Positions 7,880-16,417 of a stretch of DNA of 64,000 bases are shown piece after piece. Every line of letters starts with the position of its first letter. Positions within the stretch are counted from its first letter, which is position 1. The position numbers and the translations under genes were made by a program. The notes below the pieces were generated by a model. That model was given only the letters and a program-made list of their open reading frames with translations, did not search any database and was not told the origin of the DNA. This DNA comes from Komagataeibacter rhaeticus (lineage in GTDB: Bacteria; Pseudomonadota; Alphaproteobacteria; Acetobacterales; Acetobacteraceae), in contig NZ_NKTZ01000001.1 in NCBI RefSeq assembly GCF_003207855.1, positions 372,001 through 436,000 on the forward strand, written 5' to 3'.

Positions 7880-8959
7880 TCAGCCCCGTTCGCGCGCAAG
7901 GCGGTGGATTGTGCCATCGGGTGCGGTTGCATGCAGGGTGCCGTCCGGGCCTTCATGCAGGTAGCCGGGCGCGATCGGCACCTTGCCATGGCCACCGGGA
8001 ATATCCAGCACATAGGTCGGCCAGGCAATGCCCGTCACCCGCCCGCGCAGGCTGGCCAGCAGGCGCTGCCCCTCGCGTATGGGGACATGGAAGCGCGCGG
8101 TGCCGGGCGCGGGGTCAAGCTGGTGCAGGTAATAGGGGCGGATGCGGGCGGCCACCTGCGCGCGCAGCAGGGCTTCCAGCGCCTGGGGCGTGTCATTCAC
8201 CCCGCGCAGCAGCACGGACTGGCCCAGCACGGGAATGGCGCGTGCCTGCACGCGGCGGATGGCGGCGTGGGCCTGCGGTGTCAGTTCGCGGGCATGGTTG
8301 ACATGGACCACCAGCCACATCGAGCGCGTGGTCTCCAGCGCATCGGCCATCTCGTCATCCAGCCGCCCCGGGTCGGCCACCGGCACCCGGGAATGGATGC
8401 GGATGGTATGGATGTGGTCCATCCCTTCCAGCGCCTGCATGATCGCGCGCATGCGGCGTGCCGAGAGCATGAGCGGGTCGCCACCGGTCATCACGACTTC
8501 ATGGATACCGGTATGCGTGCGCAGCCAGTCCAGCGCATGTTCCAATGCCGCGTCATCCAGCACGCCGCCACCGGGGCCGACATGTTCGCGGCGGAAACAG
8601 AAGCGGCAGTACAGCGGGCAGACCAGCAGCGGCTTGAGCAGCGCGCGGTCGGCATAGCGGTGGACGATGCCCGGCACAGGGGAGAGCGCGTCATCCCCGA
8701 TCGGGTCCGGGTCTTCCGTCGTATCGGTATGGATTTCGGCGCCATCGGGGATGACCTGCCGCCCGATCGGGTCATCGGGTGTTTCGATCAGGTCGGCAAA
8801 GGCGGGGGGAATGGCGGTGGCGTACTGTCGGGCCACGTCCTCCAGCGCCGGTACCTGGGCGGGTGTGACCAGCCCCGCCGCCAGCAGGTCGGTCACGCTG
8901 CGCAGCGTGCGGGATGCCGTGGCCGGCCGGGGGGGAGGGGGATTGACCGCGGATGTCAT
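7880..8959 (-). CDS. epmB: EF-P lysine 2,3-aminomutase (radical SAM)
   Basis: 359-aa KamA/YjeK-type radical SAM enzyme converting (S)-alpha-lysine to (R)-beta-lysine for EF-P modification. The iron-sulfur motif CPLYCRFC gives Cys114, 118 and 121, spaced CxxxCxxC. TGGDPL and the C-terminal PGGHGK are also family features. The frame is open much further upstream, but ATG 8959 is chosen because epmA starts divergently at 9011. That leaves a 51-bp shared promoter region. Confidence 0.95.
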   Translation of the reverse strand: MTSAVNPPPPRPATASRTLRSVTDLLAAGLVTPAQVPALEDVARQYATAIPPAFADLIETPDDPIGRQVIPDGAEIHTDTTEDPDPIGDDALSPVPGIVHRYADRALLKPLLVCPLYCRFCFRREHVGPGGGVLDDAALEHALDWLRTHTGIHEVVMTGGDPLMLSARRMRAIMQALEGMDHIHTIRIHSRVPVADPGRLDDEMADALETTRSMWLVVHVNHARELTPQAHAAIRRVQARAIPVLGQSVLLRGVNDTPQALEALLRAQVAARIRPYYLHQLDPAPGTARFHVPIREGQRLLASLRGRVTGIAWPTYVLDIPGGHGKVPIAPGYLHEGPDGTLHATAPDGTIHRLARERG

Positions 8960-9010
8960 GCCGGGGCTGTACTGCGCGGGCCAGTTTGCCGCAACCGGAG
9001 ATCCTGTCCC

Positions 9011-10030
9011 ATGGTCGATTCCATTCCCAGCCATTCCGATCCGGCCCGCATCGCGGACCGCCTGCCCTTCCTGCTGCGGCGCAACCTTGTGCTGCGCGGC
9101 ATACGGGCATTTTTTGACGCGCGCGGGTATGTGGAGGTGGAAACCCCCTGTGCCGTGCCGACTCCGGGCGAGGAAGTTCACCTGAAGGTCTTCGCTACCG
9201 AGCGGGCGGGCGCGGATGGCACCCGCCAGAAGCTGTGGTTGCACACCAGTCCGGAATTCGCCATGAAGCGCATCGTGGCTGCGACCGGCCTGCCCGTGTA
9301 TCAGCTTGCACGGGTCTGGCGGAATGCGGAAGGCAGCCGGCTGCATGCGCATGAATTCACCATGCTGGAATGGTACCGTCCCGGTGCAACGCTGGCTGGC
9401 CTGATGGATGAAACCGAAGCCCTGCTGCGTGCCGTGCTGCCGCCGGTGGTCAGGGTGGGGAATGATACAATCGGAATTGCGGCCCCGTTCGAACGGCTGC
9501 GTGTGGCCGATGCCTTCCACCGCCATGCGGGCGTGGACATTCTGGCGACCGAGGGCGACGGCCCGGCCCTGGCGCGTGACGCAGGCTGCGCCCTGCGCCT
9601 TGGCGAGACGTGGGAGGACCTGTTCTTCCGCCTGATGATGGCGCGTGTGGAACCCCATATTGGCCGCACACGCCCCACTTTCCTGACCCACTGGCCGGCA
9701 AGCCAGGCCGCCCTGGCCCGTAGCGATCCGGCCGACCCGCGCGTGGCGCTGCGTTTCGAACTGTATGCGGGGGGGATCGAACTGGCCAATGCGTTCGAGG
9801 AACTGACCGACAGCGCCGAGCAGCGCGCGCGCTTCATGGCCGACCGGACGCGGCGTCGCGTGCTCTATCCTGACGAGTCGGGGCTGGACTGGCCTATGGA
9901 TGAAGCCTTTCTCGCGGCACTGGACCGCCTGCCGCCGTGTGCCGGTATCGCGCTGGGGTTTGACCGGCTGGTGATGCTGGCGGCGGGCACAAGCCGTATT
10001 GCCGATGTGCAGTGGTTGGGAGAGAGATAA
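9011..10030 (+). CDS. epmA: EF-P beta-lysylation protein EpmA (GenX/PoxA)
   Basis: 339-aa class II lysyl-tRNA-synthetase-like ligase without an anticodon-binding domain; it attaches beta-lysine to EF-P. Class II motifs are visible: HTSPEFAMKR (motif 2 region), ELYAGGIELANAFEEL, and the C-terminal GIALGFDRLVMLAAG (motif 3). The length is close to E. coli EpmA (325 aa). The long frame reaching back to 7778 is antisense to epmB, so ATG 9011 is the start. It ends 8 bp before repeat copy B. Confidence 0.95.
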   Translation: MVDSIPSHSDPARIADRLPFLLRRNLVLRGIRAFFDARGYVEVETPCAVPTPGEEVHLKVFATERAGADGTRQKLWLHTSPEFAMKRIVAATGLPVYQLARVWRNAEGSRLHAHEFTMLEWYRPGATLAGLMDETEALLRAVLPPVVRVGNDTIGIAAPFERLRVADAFHRHAGVDILATEGDGPALARDAGCALRLGETWEDLFFRLMMARVEPHIGRTRPTFLTHWPASQAALARSDPADPRVALRFELYAGGIELANAFEELTDSAEQRARFMADRTRRRVLYPDESGLDWPMDEAFLAALDRLPPCAGIALGFDRLVMLAAGTSRIADVQWLGER

Positions 10031-10037
10031 AAATAGT

Positions 10038-10118
10038 AAAAGTTTTTGGTGAAGCTTTTTTCAAAAAGCTTTGAAAAAACGCTGCCTTTTTCCAAAAAGG
10101 CAGCACCCAAAAACTTTT
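10038..10118. repeat. Palindromic repeat, copy B
   Basis: 81 bp with perfect 12-bp ends AAAAGTTTTTGG / CCAAAAACTTTT. Inside are two hairpins: AAGCTTTTT / AAAAAGCTT (10052-10071) and GCTGCCTTTTT / AAAAAGGCAGC (10081-10104). It lies between epmA (+) and thiE (-), which converge. Compared with copy C the second stem has GCTGCC/GGCAGC instead of GCCGCC/GGCGGC, a compensatory change. Confidence 0.9.
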
Positions 10119-10154
10119 CCTGTCTTTTATTAATTATTTGTTTTCAAACACGTT

Positions 10155-10790
10155 TCAGGCGTCTTCCGCCGCGGCGATGGCTGTATTCATGGCCCGCACG
10201 CCCGCACCCGGCCCCTCGGGGTGGGACCAGACCGCGCTGATAACCGACAGGAAATCCGCCCCTGCACGCACCAGCGTGCCGCAATTGTCGGGCGTGATGC
10301 CGCCAATGGCCACAACGGGCAGTTCGATCATGCTGCTCCACCATGTAAGCAGGGCCGGATCGGCACGGACTTCCGTTTCCTTCGAGGGGGAGGAGAAGAA
10401 CGCGCCAAACGCCACGTAATCCGCCCCGGCCTCACCCGCGCGCAGCGCCATGTCACGGCTGTCGTAGCATGATACGCCCAGTTGCAGGTCGGCCCCCAGG
10501 ATGCGCCGCGCGGTGGCCACGTCCCCATCGTCCATGCCCACATGCGCGCCATCGCACCCGCAGGCGACCGCAAGGTCGGGACGGTCATTGAGGATGAAGG
10601 CCACATTGCGCGCATGCGCAATGGGCTGGAGCACGTCCACCGCATGGCGGATCGCATCATCCGGCACGTTTTTCAGGCGCAGCTGCACGGCCGCGACCGG
10701 GCCTGCGTCCAGCGCTTCGGCAAGCCGGGGGGCGAAGGCCGCGGGATCAAGCGATTCGGGGGTGATGAGGTAGAGCTGGCAATCGTTCAT
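10155..10790 (-). CDS. thiE: Thiamine-phosphate synthase
   Basis: 211-aa TIM-barrel enzyme joining HMP-pyrophosphate and thiazole phosphate to thiamine phosphate. Family signatures are VQLRLKN near the N-terminus, FILNDRPDLAVACGCDGAHVGMDD (metal and pyrophosphate site, split here), DYVAFGAFFSSPSKE, and VVAIGGITPDN. No TPP riboswitch is visible upstream. It is followed on the right by an unknown gene on the same strand. Confidence 0.93.
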   Translation of the reverse strand: MNDCQLYLITPESLDPAAFAPRLAEALDAGPVAAVQLRLKNVPDDAIRHAVDVLQPIAHARNVAFILNDRPDLAVACGCDGAHVGMDDGDVATARRILGADLQLGVSCYDSRDMALRAGEAGADYVAFGAFFSSPSKETEVRADPALLTWWSSMIELPVVAIGGITPDNCGTLVRAGADFLSVISAVWSHPEGPGAGVRAMNTAIAAAEDA

Positions 10791-10852
10791 GTCACGCCAA
10801 TCCTATGCCACGGCGGGGATGCCGAACAGCCCCCGCATGGTAGTGCGGCCCA

Positions 10853-11269
10853 TTACGGCCGGTGCGCGCGCAGGTACTGCGCCAGCGCGCTGCCCGCATC
10901 ATGGGCGGGCAGGTCCAGTGCCACGGGGCGCACGGCCAGTACGCACCCGCCCGTAACCCGGGCAAGCGAGAGCAGGGCGCGCTGCTGCGCGGGCGGGGCC
11001 TGCACGATCACGCCATCCAGCCCGGCCTGCAGCGCCACGGCCGCGAACCCCGCCGCCTGCCCGCAGTCCAGCAGGGCTGGCAGCGTGCAGTCCGCCACGA
11101 TGGCCTGCCACCACCCCACACCCATGAAGCATCCGGCGCCAGCGGGGGAAACCAGCGTGCATTCCGCGCGTAACGACAGGGTCACCGTCATGACCAGCGC
11201 CACATCGGCCCGGCAGGTCACGGTTACAGGGGGGGCTGCGGGCACAGAATGGTCATGTTTGTCGATCAT
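10853..11269 (-). CDS. Hypothetical protein upstream of thiE
   Basis: 138 aa, not recognised. Cys-containing, mostly hydrophobic, without a signal peptide or clear membrane helix. The segments DCGQAAGFAAVALQAGLDGVIVQ and LLSLARVTGGCVLAVRPV suggest an alpha/beta fold, perhaps a TIM-barrel-like remnant related to its neighbour thiE, but that is a guess. It ends 62 bp upstream of thiE on the same strand. ATG 11191 is an alternative start that would leave more room for the divergent zapA promoter. Confidence 0.55.
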   Translation of the reverse strand: MIDKHDHSVPAAPPVTVTCRADVALVMTVTLSLRAECTLVSPAGAGCFMGVGWWQAIVADCTLPALLDCGQAAGFAAVALQAGLDGVIVQAPPAQQRALLSLARVTGGCVLAVRPVALDLPAHDAGSALAQYLRAHRP

Positions 11270-11325
11270 GCTTGACGTTGAAACCGCACCGCGCGATCAG
11301 TGCAAGGGGAGGAATGAGGGAAAGG

Positions 11326-11589
11326 ATGAACGTGTCTGACATTATCATGCCACCGGAACAGGAAGCGGATTACACGCCCCCGGCCTCCGGGCAGGACCCG
11401 GCAGACCGTCTTGAACTTGCCCTCAACCGCATTGCCTTCGTCCTTGACCGCCGCGGGGAACAGGCGGCCCTTGCGCGGCCGCCCATGCCGGAGGCGGACC
11501 TGCAGGCCCTGGCGGCCAATATCGATGTGCTGATCGCCCGCGTGCGGGACGTACTGGGCGAAGACAGCCCCGAAGGCCGGAAGGAATAG
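11326..11589 (+). CDS. Small conserved protein upstream of zapA
   Basis: About 87 aa from ATG 11326, preceded by GAGGGAAAGG; ATG 11314 is an alternative with AGGGGAGGA directly before it. Residues about 30-80 form an amphipathic helix pair (RLELALNRIAFVLDRR and LQALAANIDVLIARVRDVL), as in the coiled-coil DUF4164-like proteins next to zapA in alphaproteobacteria. It sits 3 bp before zapA, so it is probably co-translated and may act with ZapA in division. The function is not established. Confidence 0.7.
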   Translation: MNVSDIIMPPEQEADYTPPASGQDPADRLELALNRIAFVLDRRGEQAALARPPMPEADLQALAANIDVLIARVRDVLGEDSPEGRKE

Positions 11590-11592
11590 GCG

Positions 11593-11934
11593 ATGAGCCA
11601 GGTTACCGTACGCATAAACGGTTTTTCCTATGCCGTGGGCTGCAAGGAGGGGCAGGAAAAGCATCTGCAGGCCATGGCGCAGGAAGTCGAGCGCCGGATC
11701 GACCGCATCCGCGCGCTGGGCGGCCATAGCGGGGAGGGGCGCCTGCTGGCCCTTGCGGCCCTGCTCATGGCTGATGAGATATACGACCTGACGGCGGAGA
11801 AGATGTCGTCCGATACCGCCCACCAGCTGGCGGAGGGGCGTCAGGCGCGAATCGAGAATGAACGCCGCCGCGAGCAGCTGGCCCATCTGGTCGAACGTGC
11901 GGAAAGCATTGCGGACGCACTGGAAGAAGAGTAA
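11593..11934 (+). CDS. zapA: Cell division protein ZapA
   Basis: 113 aa. N-terminal globular part (VTVRINGFSYAVGCKEGQEKHLQAMA) and a C-terminal coiled coil match ZapA, which cross-links FtsZ protofilaments. The gene order zapA, 6S RNA, 5-formyl-THF cyclo-ligase is the widespread proteobacterial arrangement. It lies 3 bp after the small helical gene. Confidence 0.92.
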   Translation: MSQVTVRINGFSYAVGCKEGQEKHLQAMAQEVERRIDRIRALGGHSGEGRLLALAALLMADEIYDLTAEKMSSDTAHQLAEGRQARIENERRREQLAHLVERAESIADALEEE

Positions 11935-11939
11935 ACAGG

Positions 11940-12103
11940 AAGGGCGGAGCTGCCGGGTGCGTCAGGCATGATTCAACCCCTGGGCCGATAAGCACTTCCT
12001 AGGGAGCTGGCACTGTCGTGATCGTGGTCACGTTACCTGGCGCCCACCTGCGTCAGCAGGTCCGGGAGGGCTGATCCGACCAACGGCCATGGCGGCTCCG
12101 TAT
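11940..12103 (+). ncRNA. ssrS: 6S RNA
   Basis: Located exactly between zapA and the 5-formyl-THF cyclo-ligase gene, the standard position for 6S RNA. A closing stem pairs GGAGCTGCC (11946-11954) with GGCGGCTCC (12091-12099), allowing one G-U pair. This gives a rod of about 155 nt with an internal hairpin CGTGATCGTGGTCACG (12017-12032). 6S RNA mimics an open promoter and sequesters RNA polymerase with the housekeeping sigma factor in stationary phase. Exact ends are estimated. Confidence 0.75.
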
Positions 12104-12111
12104 ATGTTTTC

Positions 12112-12723
12112 ATGACATCCCTTGATCCCGAAGCGTGGCCAACAATGCGGGCCAAGCAGGCCCTGCGTCATCATATGACGCGACGCCGGCAGGCTTTCGC
12201 CACCGATCCCGCCCGCGCGGGGGCGGAAGAAGCCCTGTGCCACCGCATGGTACGCGGGCTGCGCGGCATGGCCGGGGCGGGGGCGTGTATCGCCCTTGTC
12301 TGGCCCCTGCCGGGGGAAAGCGACCTGCGCCCGGTCATGCAGGCCCTGCATGCGGACGGACTGTGCATCGCCCTGCCCGAAACCCCGCCACGCGGGCATC
12401 CCCTCATCTTTCGCCGCTGGCAGGCTGACTGCCCCATGCAGCAGGGGCGATACGGCACCTTTCACCCCGATGGCCCCCCCATGCAGCCCGACGTGGTGTG
12501 CGTGCCACTGCTGGCGTTTGACCGGCGGGGCATGCGGCTGGGTTATGGCGGAGGATACTATGACCGCACGCTGGCGCGCCTGCCGCGTGCGCGGACGGTG
12601 GGGTTCGGCCTGTCCTTTCAGGAAGTGACATGTATTCCGACCGGCCTGTATGATGTGCCATTGCCCGCGATCGTGACCGAACGCGAATGGATCCGGTGTC
12701 GTGGCGACGGGCGTACACGGTAA
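12112..12723 (+). CDS. fthC: 5-formyltetrahydrofolate cyclo-ligase
   Basis: 203-aa ATP-dependent enzyme returning 5-formyl-THF to the folate pool as 5,10-methenyl-THF. The signatures are LVWPLPGESDLRPVMQAL and the C-terminal phosphate loop LAFDRRGMRLGYGGGYYDR. It starts 9 bp after the 6S RNA and is probably on the same precursor transcript. It is followed 14 bp later by the ymdB-like gene. Confidence 0.95.
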   Translation: MTSLDPEAWPTMRAKQALRHHMTRRRQAFATDPARAGAEEALCHRMVRGLRGMAGAGACIALVWPLPGESDLRPVMQALHADGLCIALPETPPRGHPLIFRRWQADCPMQQGRYGTFHPDGPPMQPDVVCVPLLAFDRRGMRLGYGGGYYDRTLARLPRARTVGFGLSFQEVTCIPTGLYDVPLPAIVTEREWIRCRGDGRTR

Positions 12724-12737
12724 CAAAGGCTGTTTTC

Positions 12738-13553
12738 TTGAGAATACTGTTTCTGGGTGACATTGTCGGGCGCGTGGGGCGTGAGGCTGTTATCTCCCGC
12801 CTGCCCACCCTGCGGCGTGACCTTGCACTCGATCTGGTGGTGGTGAACGGGGAGAACGCAAGCCATGGTTTCGGTCTTTCTCCCGCCATCGGCCGTGACC
12901 TGCTGGAGGCCGGGGCCGATGTCATAACACTGGGCAACCATAGCTGGGACCGGCGCGACCTGATCGGCCATATCGGCCGCGAACCCCGCATCATCCGCCC
13001 CGCCAATTACCCGCCCGGCACGCCGGGGCAGGGCAGTATTGTGGTGGAACTGGTGGATGGGCGCAAGGCGCTTGTGGTCAGCATCATGGGCCGCCAGTTC
13101 ATGGATGCGATGGATGACCCGTTCCGCTCGGTCACTGAAATCCTCTCACGCCACCGGCTGGGTGTGACCATGCATGCCGCCGTGGTGGACGTGCACGCCG
13201 AGGCCACGAGCGAGAAATGGGCCATGGGCCATTTCCTTGATGGCCGGGTCTCGCTGGTCATCGGCACCCATACCCATACCCCCACGGCGGACCACCGCAT
13301 CCTGTCCGCTGGCACCGCGTTCCAGACCGATGCGGGCATGTGTGGCGATTATGACAGCGTGATCGGCATGGGCAAGGAGGCGGCGATTGCCCGCTTCGTG
13401 CGCAAGATGCCCGGTGACCGCCTGCAACCCGCCGAGGGGGAGGCCAGCATCGCGGGCATGATGGTGGAAACCGATGATGCCACCGGCCTTGCCCGCCGCA
13501 TGGCCCCGGTGCGGCAGGGGGGCCATCTGGCCCCTACTTTGCCTGATTTCTGA
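12738..13553 (+). CDS. ymdB: YmdB-family metallophosphoesterase (TIGR00282)
   Basis: 271-aa binuclear-metal phosphodiesterase. The motifs are LFLGDIVGRVGREAV (metal Asp), VVVNGENASHG, TLGNHSWDRRD, IGTHTHTPTADHRIL and TDAGMCGDYDSVIGM. YmdB of Bacillus hydrolyses cyclic nucleotides and affects biofilm fate; the role in proteobacteria is unclear. The frame is open from 12687, but the family begins at the RILFLGD segment, so TTG 12738 is taken as start. It ends 4 bp before repeat copy C. Confidence 0.9.
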   Translation: MRILFLGDIVGRVGREAVISRLPTLRRDLALDLVVVNGENASHGFGLSPAIGRDLLEAGADVITLGNHSWDRRDLIGHIGREPRIIRPANYPPGTPGQGSIVVELVDGRKALVVSIMGRQFMDAMDDPFRSVTEILSRHRLGVTMHAAVVDVHAEATSEKWAMGHFLDGRVSLVIGTHTHTPTADHRILSAGTAFQTDAGMCGDYDSVIGMGKEAAIARFVRKMPGDRLQPAEGEASIAGMMVETDDATGLARRMAPVRQGGHLAPTLPDF

Positions 13554-13557
13554 GGAT

Positions 13558-13637
13558 AAAAGTTTTTGGCGAAGCTTTTTTCAAAAAGCTTCGAAAAATG
13601 CCGCCTTTTTGAAAAAAGGCGGCACCCAAAAACTTTT
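13558..13637. repeat. Palindromic repeat, copy C
   Basis: 80 bp, the cleanest copy: ends AAAAGTTTTTGG / CCAAAAACTTTT and two hairpins, AAGCTTTTT / AAAAAGCTT and GCCGCCTTTTT / AAAAAAGGCGGC. It lies in the convergent gap between ymdB (+) and amn (-). Confidence 0.92.
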
Positions 13638-13649
13638 ATTATTTAATCA

Positions 13650-15104
13650 TTATCGGAAAGCGGGTTCATCAAACCCGCGCAGCTTGCGCGAATGCAGGCG
13701 GTTCACGCCCTGCGCGCGCAACTGCTGCATGGTCTCTATCCCCACCACCAGATGCTGGCGCACCCGCTCGCGGTAGAAGGCGTTGGCCATGCCGCGCAGC
13801 TTCAGTTCCCCATGCAGCGGCTTGTCCGATACGCATAGAAGCGTGCCATAGGGCACCCGGAAACGGAAGCCGTTGGCGGCAATGGTGGCCGATTCCATGT
13901 CCACCGCAATGGCGCGTGATGTGTTGATGCGGGTGAACAGGGCGCCCAGCCGCAGTTCCCAGTTGCGGTTGTCCGTGGTCATGACCGTGCCGGTGCGCAG
14001 GCGGGTCTTGACCTCGGCATCATGCAGGCCGGTCACGCGGGCGGTTACGTCCTGCAATGCCATCTGCACTTCGGCAATGGGGGGCACGGGTACCCAGGGC
14101 GGCAGGTCGTCATCCAGCACATGGTCATCGCGCAGGTAGCCATGCGCCAGCACATAGTCCCCCAGCTTCTGGCTGCGGCGCAGCCCCGCGCAGTGCCCGA
14201 CCATCAGCCAGCAATGCGGCCGCAGCACGGCCAGATGGTCGGTAATGGTCTTGGCATTGGCGGGGCCGACGCCGATGTTGATCAGCGTGATGCCATCGCC
14301 ATCGGGGCGGCACAGGTGGTAGGCAGGCATCTGTGGCAGGCTTTGGCCACCGTGGGGGGCGGTGTGCGGCGTGTCCCGGGTGTGGACGACCTCGCCCGGT
14401 TCGACAAAGGCGGTGTATTCCGATCCCGCATCCACCTGCGCATGGCCATATTCACGGAAGGCATCGACATAGCGCTGGTAGTTGGTCAGCAGAATGAAGC
14501 GCTGGAAATGCCGGGGGGCCGTGCCGGTGTAATGGTGCAGCCGCGCCAGAGAATAATCGGTGCGCGCCGCCGTGAACAGGGCCAGCGGGCGTGGCGTGTC
14601 GGGGCGGGGAATGTATTCGCAGTTGGCGATCGAATCATCGGTCACATGCAGGTCGGGCAGGGCGAAATGCGACTGGATCCATGCCAGGTCGGATTCCGTA
14701 AGGGATGTCACCGCCTCTTCCATCACATAGGACAGCGGGATCGGCTGGTGCGACAGCCCGACATGGACCGGGGTGCCGTAGTGGTGCAGCAGGCTTGCGA
14801 TCTGTTCGCGCCAGTAATCGGCAAACAGGGCGGGGCGGGTCAGGGTCGTGCCATAGAAACCCGGCTCCAGCACCACATCGAACGGCGGGCGTGGCCCGTC
14901 GGGCGGCAGGGCCGCCTGCGGCATGAAGGCAAGGTAGGGATAGACCGCATCCGCAAGCCCCGTGGTGTCGCGCGTGGTGAAGGCATGGCGGATCAGCTCA
15001 CCCGCATGGTCGTACAGCCGGGTGATGTGGGCCACGGCATCGTCGGCATTGTCAAAGGCGTGGAAGTCACGCCCGGCCCGGTGCAGGAGGGTGGCTGTAT
15101 CCAT
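13650..15104 (-). CDS. amn: AMP nucleosidase
   Basis: 484-aa enzyme cleaving AMP to adenine and ribose-5-phosphate. The N-terminal Amn domain (residues about 10-190) precedes a nucleoside-phosphorylase-like catalytic domain with LINIGVGPANAKTITDHLAVLRP, WLMVGHCAGLR, and AVDMESATIAANGFRFRVPYGTLLCVSDKPLHGE (quoted in overlapping parts; catalytic Asp in the last). The length equals E. coli Amn (484 aa). Its transcript would end in repeat copy C. Confidence 0.95.
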   Translation of the reverse strand: MDTATLLHRAGRDFHAFDNADDAVAHITRLYDHAGELIRHAFTTRDTTGLADAVYPYLAFMPQAALPPDGPRPPFDVVLEPGFYGTTLTRPALFADYWREQIASLLHHYGTPVHVGLSHQPIPLSYVMEEAVTSLTESDLAWIQSHFALPDLHVTDDSIANCEYIPRPDTPRPLALFTAARTDYSLARLHHYTGTAPRHFQRFILLTNYQRYVDAFREYGHAQVDAGSEYTAFVEPGEVVHTRDTPHTAPHGGQSLPQMPAYHLCRPDGDGITLINIGVGPANAKTITDHLAVLRPHCWLMVGHCAGLRRSQKLGDYVLAHGYLRDDHVLDDDLPPWVPVPPIAEVQMALQDVTARVTGLHDAEVKTRLRTGTVMTTDNRNWELRLGALFTRINTSRAIAVDMESATIAANGFRFRVPYGTLLCVSDKPLHGELKLRGMANAFYRERVRQHLVVGIETMQQLRAQGVNRLHSRKLRGFDEPAFR

Positions 15105-15133
15105 GTGGCGTTTCTCCCTTGGTCCGTGGCCGC

Positions 15134-16291
15134 CTAGCGGCGGATCAGGATGTAGTTGATGGTCAGGTCGATGGGGAAGGTATCGCCCTGCATGTCCGGT
15201 GGCACGGGGGGCAGCTGGGCGTTGCGGAACATGCCCACCGTTGCGGCATCAAGGTAGTAGGACCCCGACTGGCCGGTCAGGCGCACCTTGGTCACATGGC
15301 CCTCGCGGTCCAGTTCCACATGGACGGAGGACGGGCCTTCCTCGCCCGCGCGGGCGGCTTCCTCGGGGTAGTACATGTGGCTGCGGATCCAGCGGTCGAG
15401 TTCGCTGCCGTAATCATCGCTGACACCCCGGATCTGGGTATTGGTGGAATAGGGGGCATTGATCCTGCCGTTCTGCACCACGGGGCCAAGCGAAAGGTCG
15501 ATCGGCCCGCCGGTGCCCCCCGCGCGCCCGTGCTGGTTGCGGCGCGGCAGCGGCGAGGAGGAAAGCGCCCAGTTGCGTGGATGCTGCAGCGGGGCATACC
15601 GCCCGGCTGAGGACTGGCTGTGCGACTGCTGGGCCGGATGGTTGCCATGGCCCGAATTCTGCATGGAGGGATTGAACTCGTCATGCCGGTCGGCCTGTGG
15701 CACCGACAGGTCGGATGGCGCCTCGCTCATGGGGGGGGCGGAGGGGGTCTCGGGCGTGGGCGTGTTGGGGGAGGGGGAGGAGTCCTCATCCGCCGTCTGC
15801 GGGTTCTGGCTGTTGTCCTGGGCGGTGGGCTGGCTCTGTTCCTGCTGCTGGCGCGGCGCGTTCTGGCCACCCGCCATGTCGGGCGAGGACTGGCCCTGCA
15901 GCCCGCTGGAGGTGGGGGGCGAGAACACCATCTCCACCTGCGGTTCCGACTGCGTGGCGTAGGGGGAGCCATGCTGGCTGTGATGGGCGGATTCGATCAG
16001 GATGGCGGCCAGCAGTACACCGTGCAGCAGCCCCGATACGGCCATGGCCCGGCCGGGGCCGGGGGTTTCTATCGTGTCGGGGCGGATCAGGCCCGACAGG
16101 GTGGGGCGCAGCTTGCGGTAGCCCGGTGGTGGCGGCACGGAGGCCCCTGGCAGCAGGCGTTCACGCCGGGGGGGCACGTACTGGTCCGTCGCCACGGGGG
16201 GCGGGCTGTCGCCGGGTTCCGCGCGGCGTGGGATCAGCACGGGCTCCACGGCATTGCGCCGCCGGGAGGAGGGACTGAGTGTCACCGTCAT
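15134..16291 (-). CDS. TonB-family protein
   Basis: 385 aa. Short cytoplasmic N-terminus, one membrane helix (about 81-99, AVSGLLHGVLLAAILIESA), a long Gln/Pro/Ser-rich periplasmic linker (about 110-270), and a C-terminal TonB-like domain (about 295-385) with YYPEEAARAGEEGPSSVHVE and LDAATVGMFRNAQLPPVP. It would couple an ExbBD-type motor to outer-membrane receptors. No exbB/exbD or receptor gene is adjacent. It begins 126 bp after the esterase gene. Confidence 0.85.
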   Translation of the reverse strand: MTVTLSPSSRRRNAVEPVLIPRRAEPGDSPPPVATDQYVPPRRERLLPGASVPPPPGYRKLRPTLSGLIRPDTIETPGPGRAMAVSGLLHGVLLAAILIESAHHSQHGSPYATQSEPQVEMVFSPPTSSGLQGQSSPDMAGGQNAPRQQQEQSQPTAQDNSQNPQTADEDSSPSPNTPTPETPSAPPMSEAPSDLSVPQADRHDEFNPSMQNSGHGNHPAQQSHSQSSAGRYAPLQHPRNWALSSSPLPRRNQHGRAGGTGGPIDLSLGPVVQNGRINAPYSTNTQIRGVSDDYGSELDRWIRSHMYYPEEAARAGEEGPSSVHVELDREGHVTKVRLTGQSGSYYLDAATVGMFRNAQLPPVPPDMQGDTFPIDLTINYILIRR

Positions 16292-16417
16292 GAAAGACTA
16301 CGGGTCTCCGCCATAGGGGTCTGTTCGTGGGGGCCGCGTGCCTGCCCTGTTATATCGACAGCATAACTGACGTCAGGGGGCGGGTTGTCAAGGACGGGGT
16401 ACGCAATGAAACGGGGT

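Noticed and set aside
10791-10852. TPP riboswitch upstream of thiE
   Set aside because: Only 62 bp separate thiE from the gene upstream, and no TPP-binding core motifs (CTGAGA, ACCTGATCTG) are visible.
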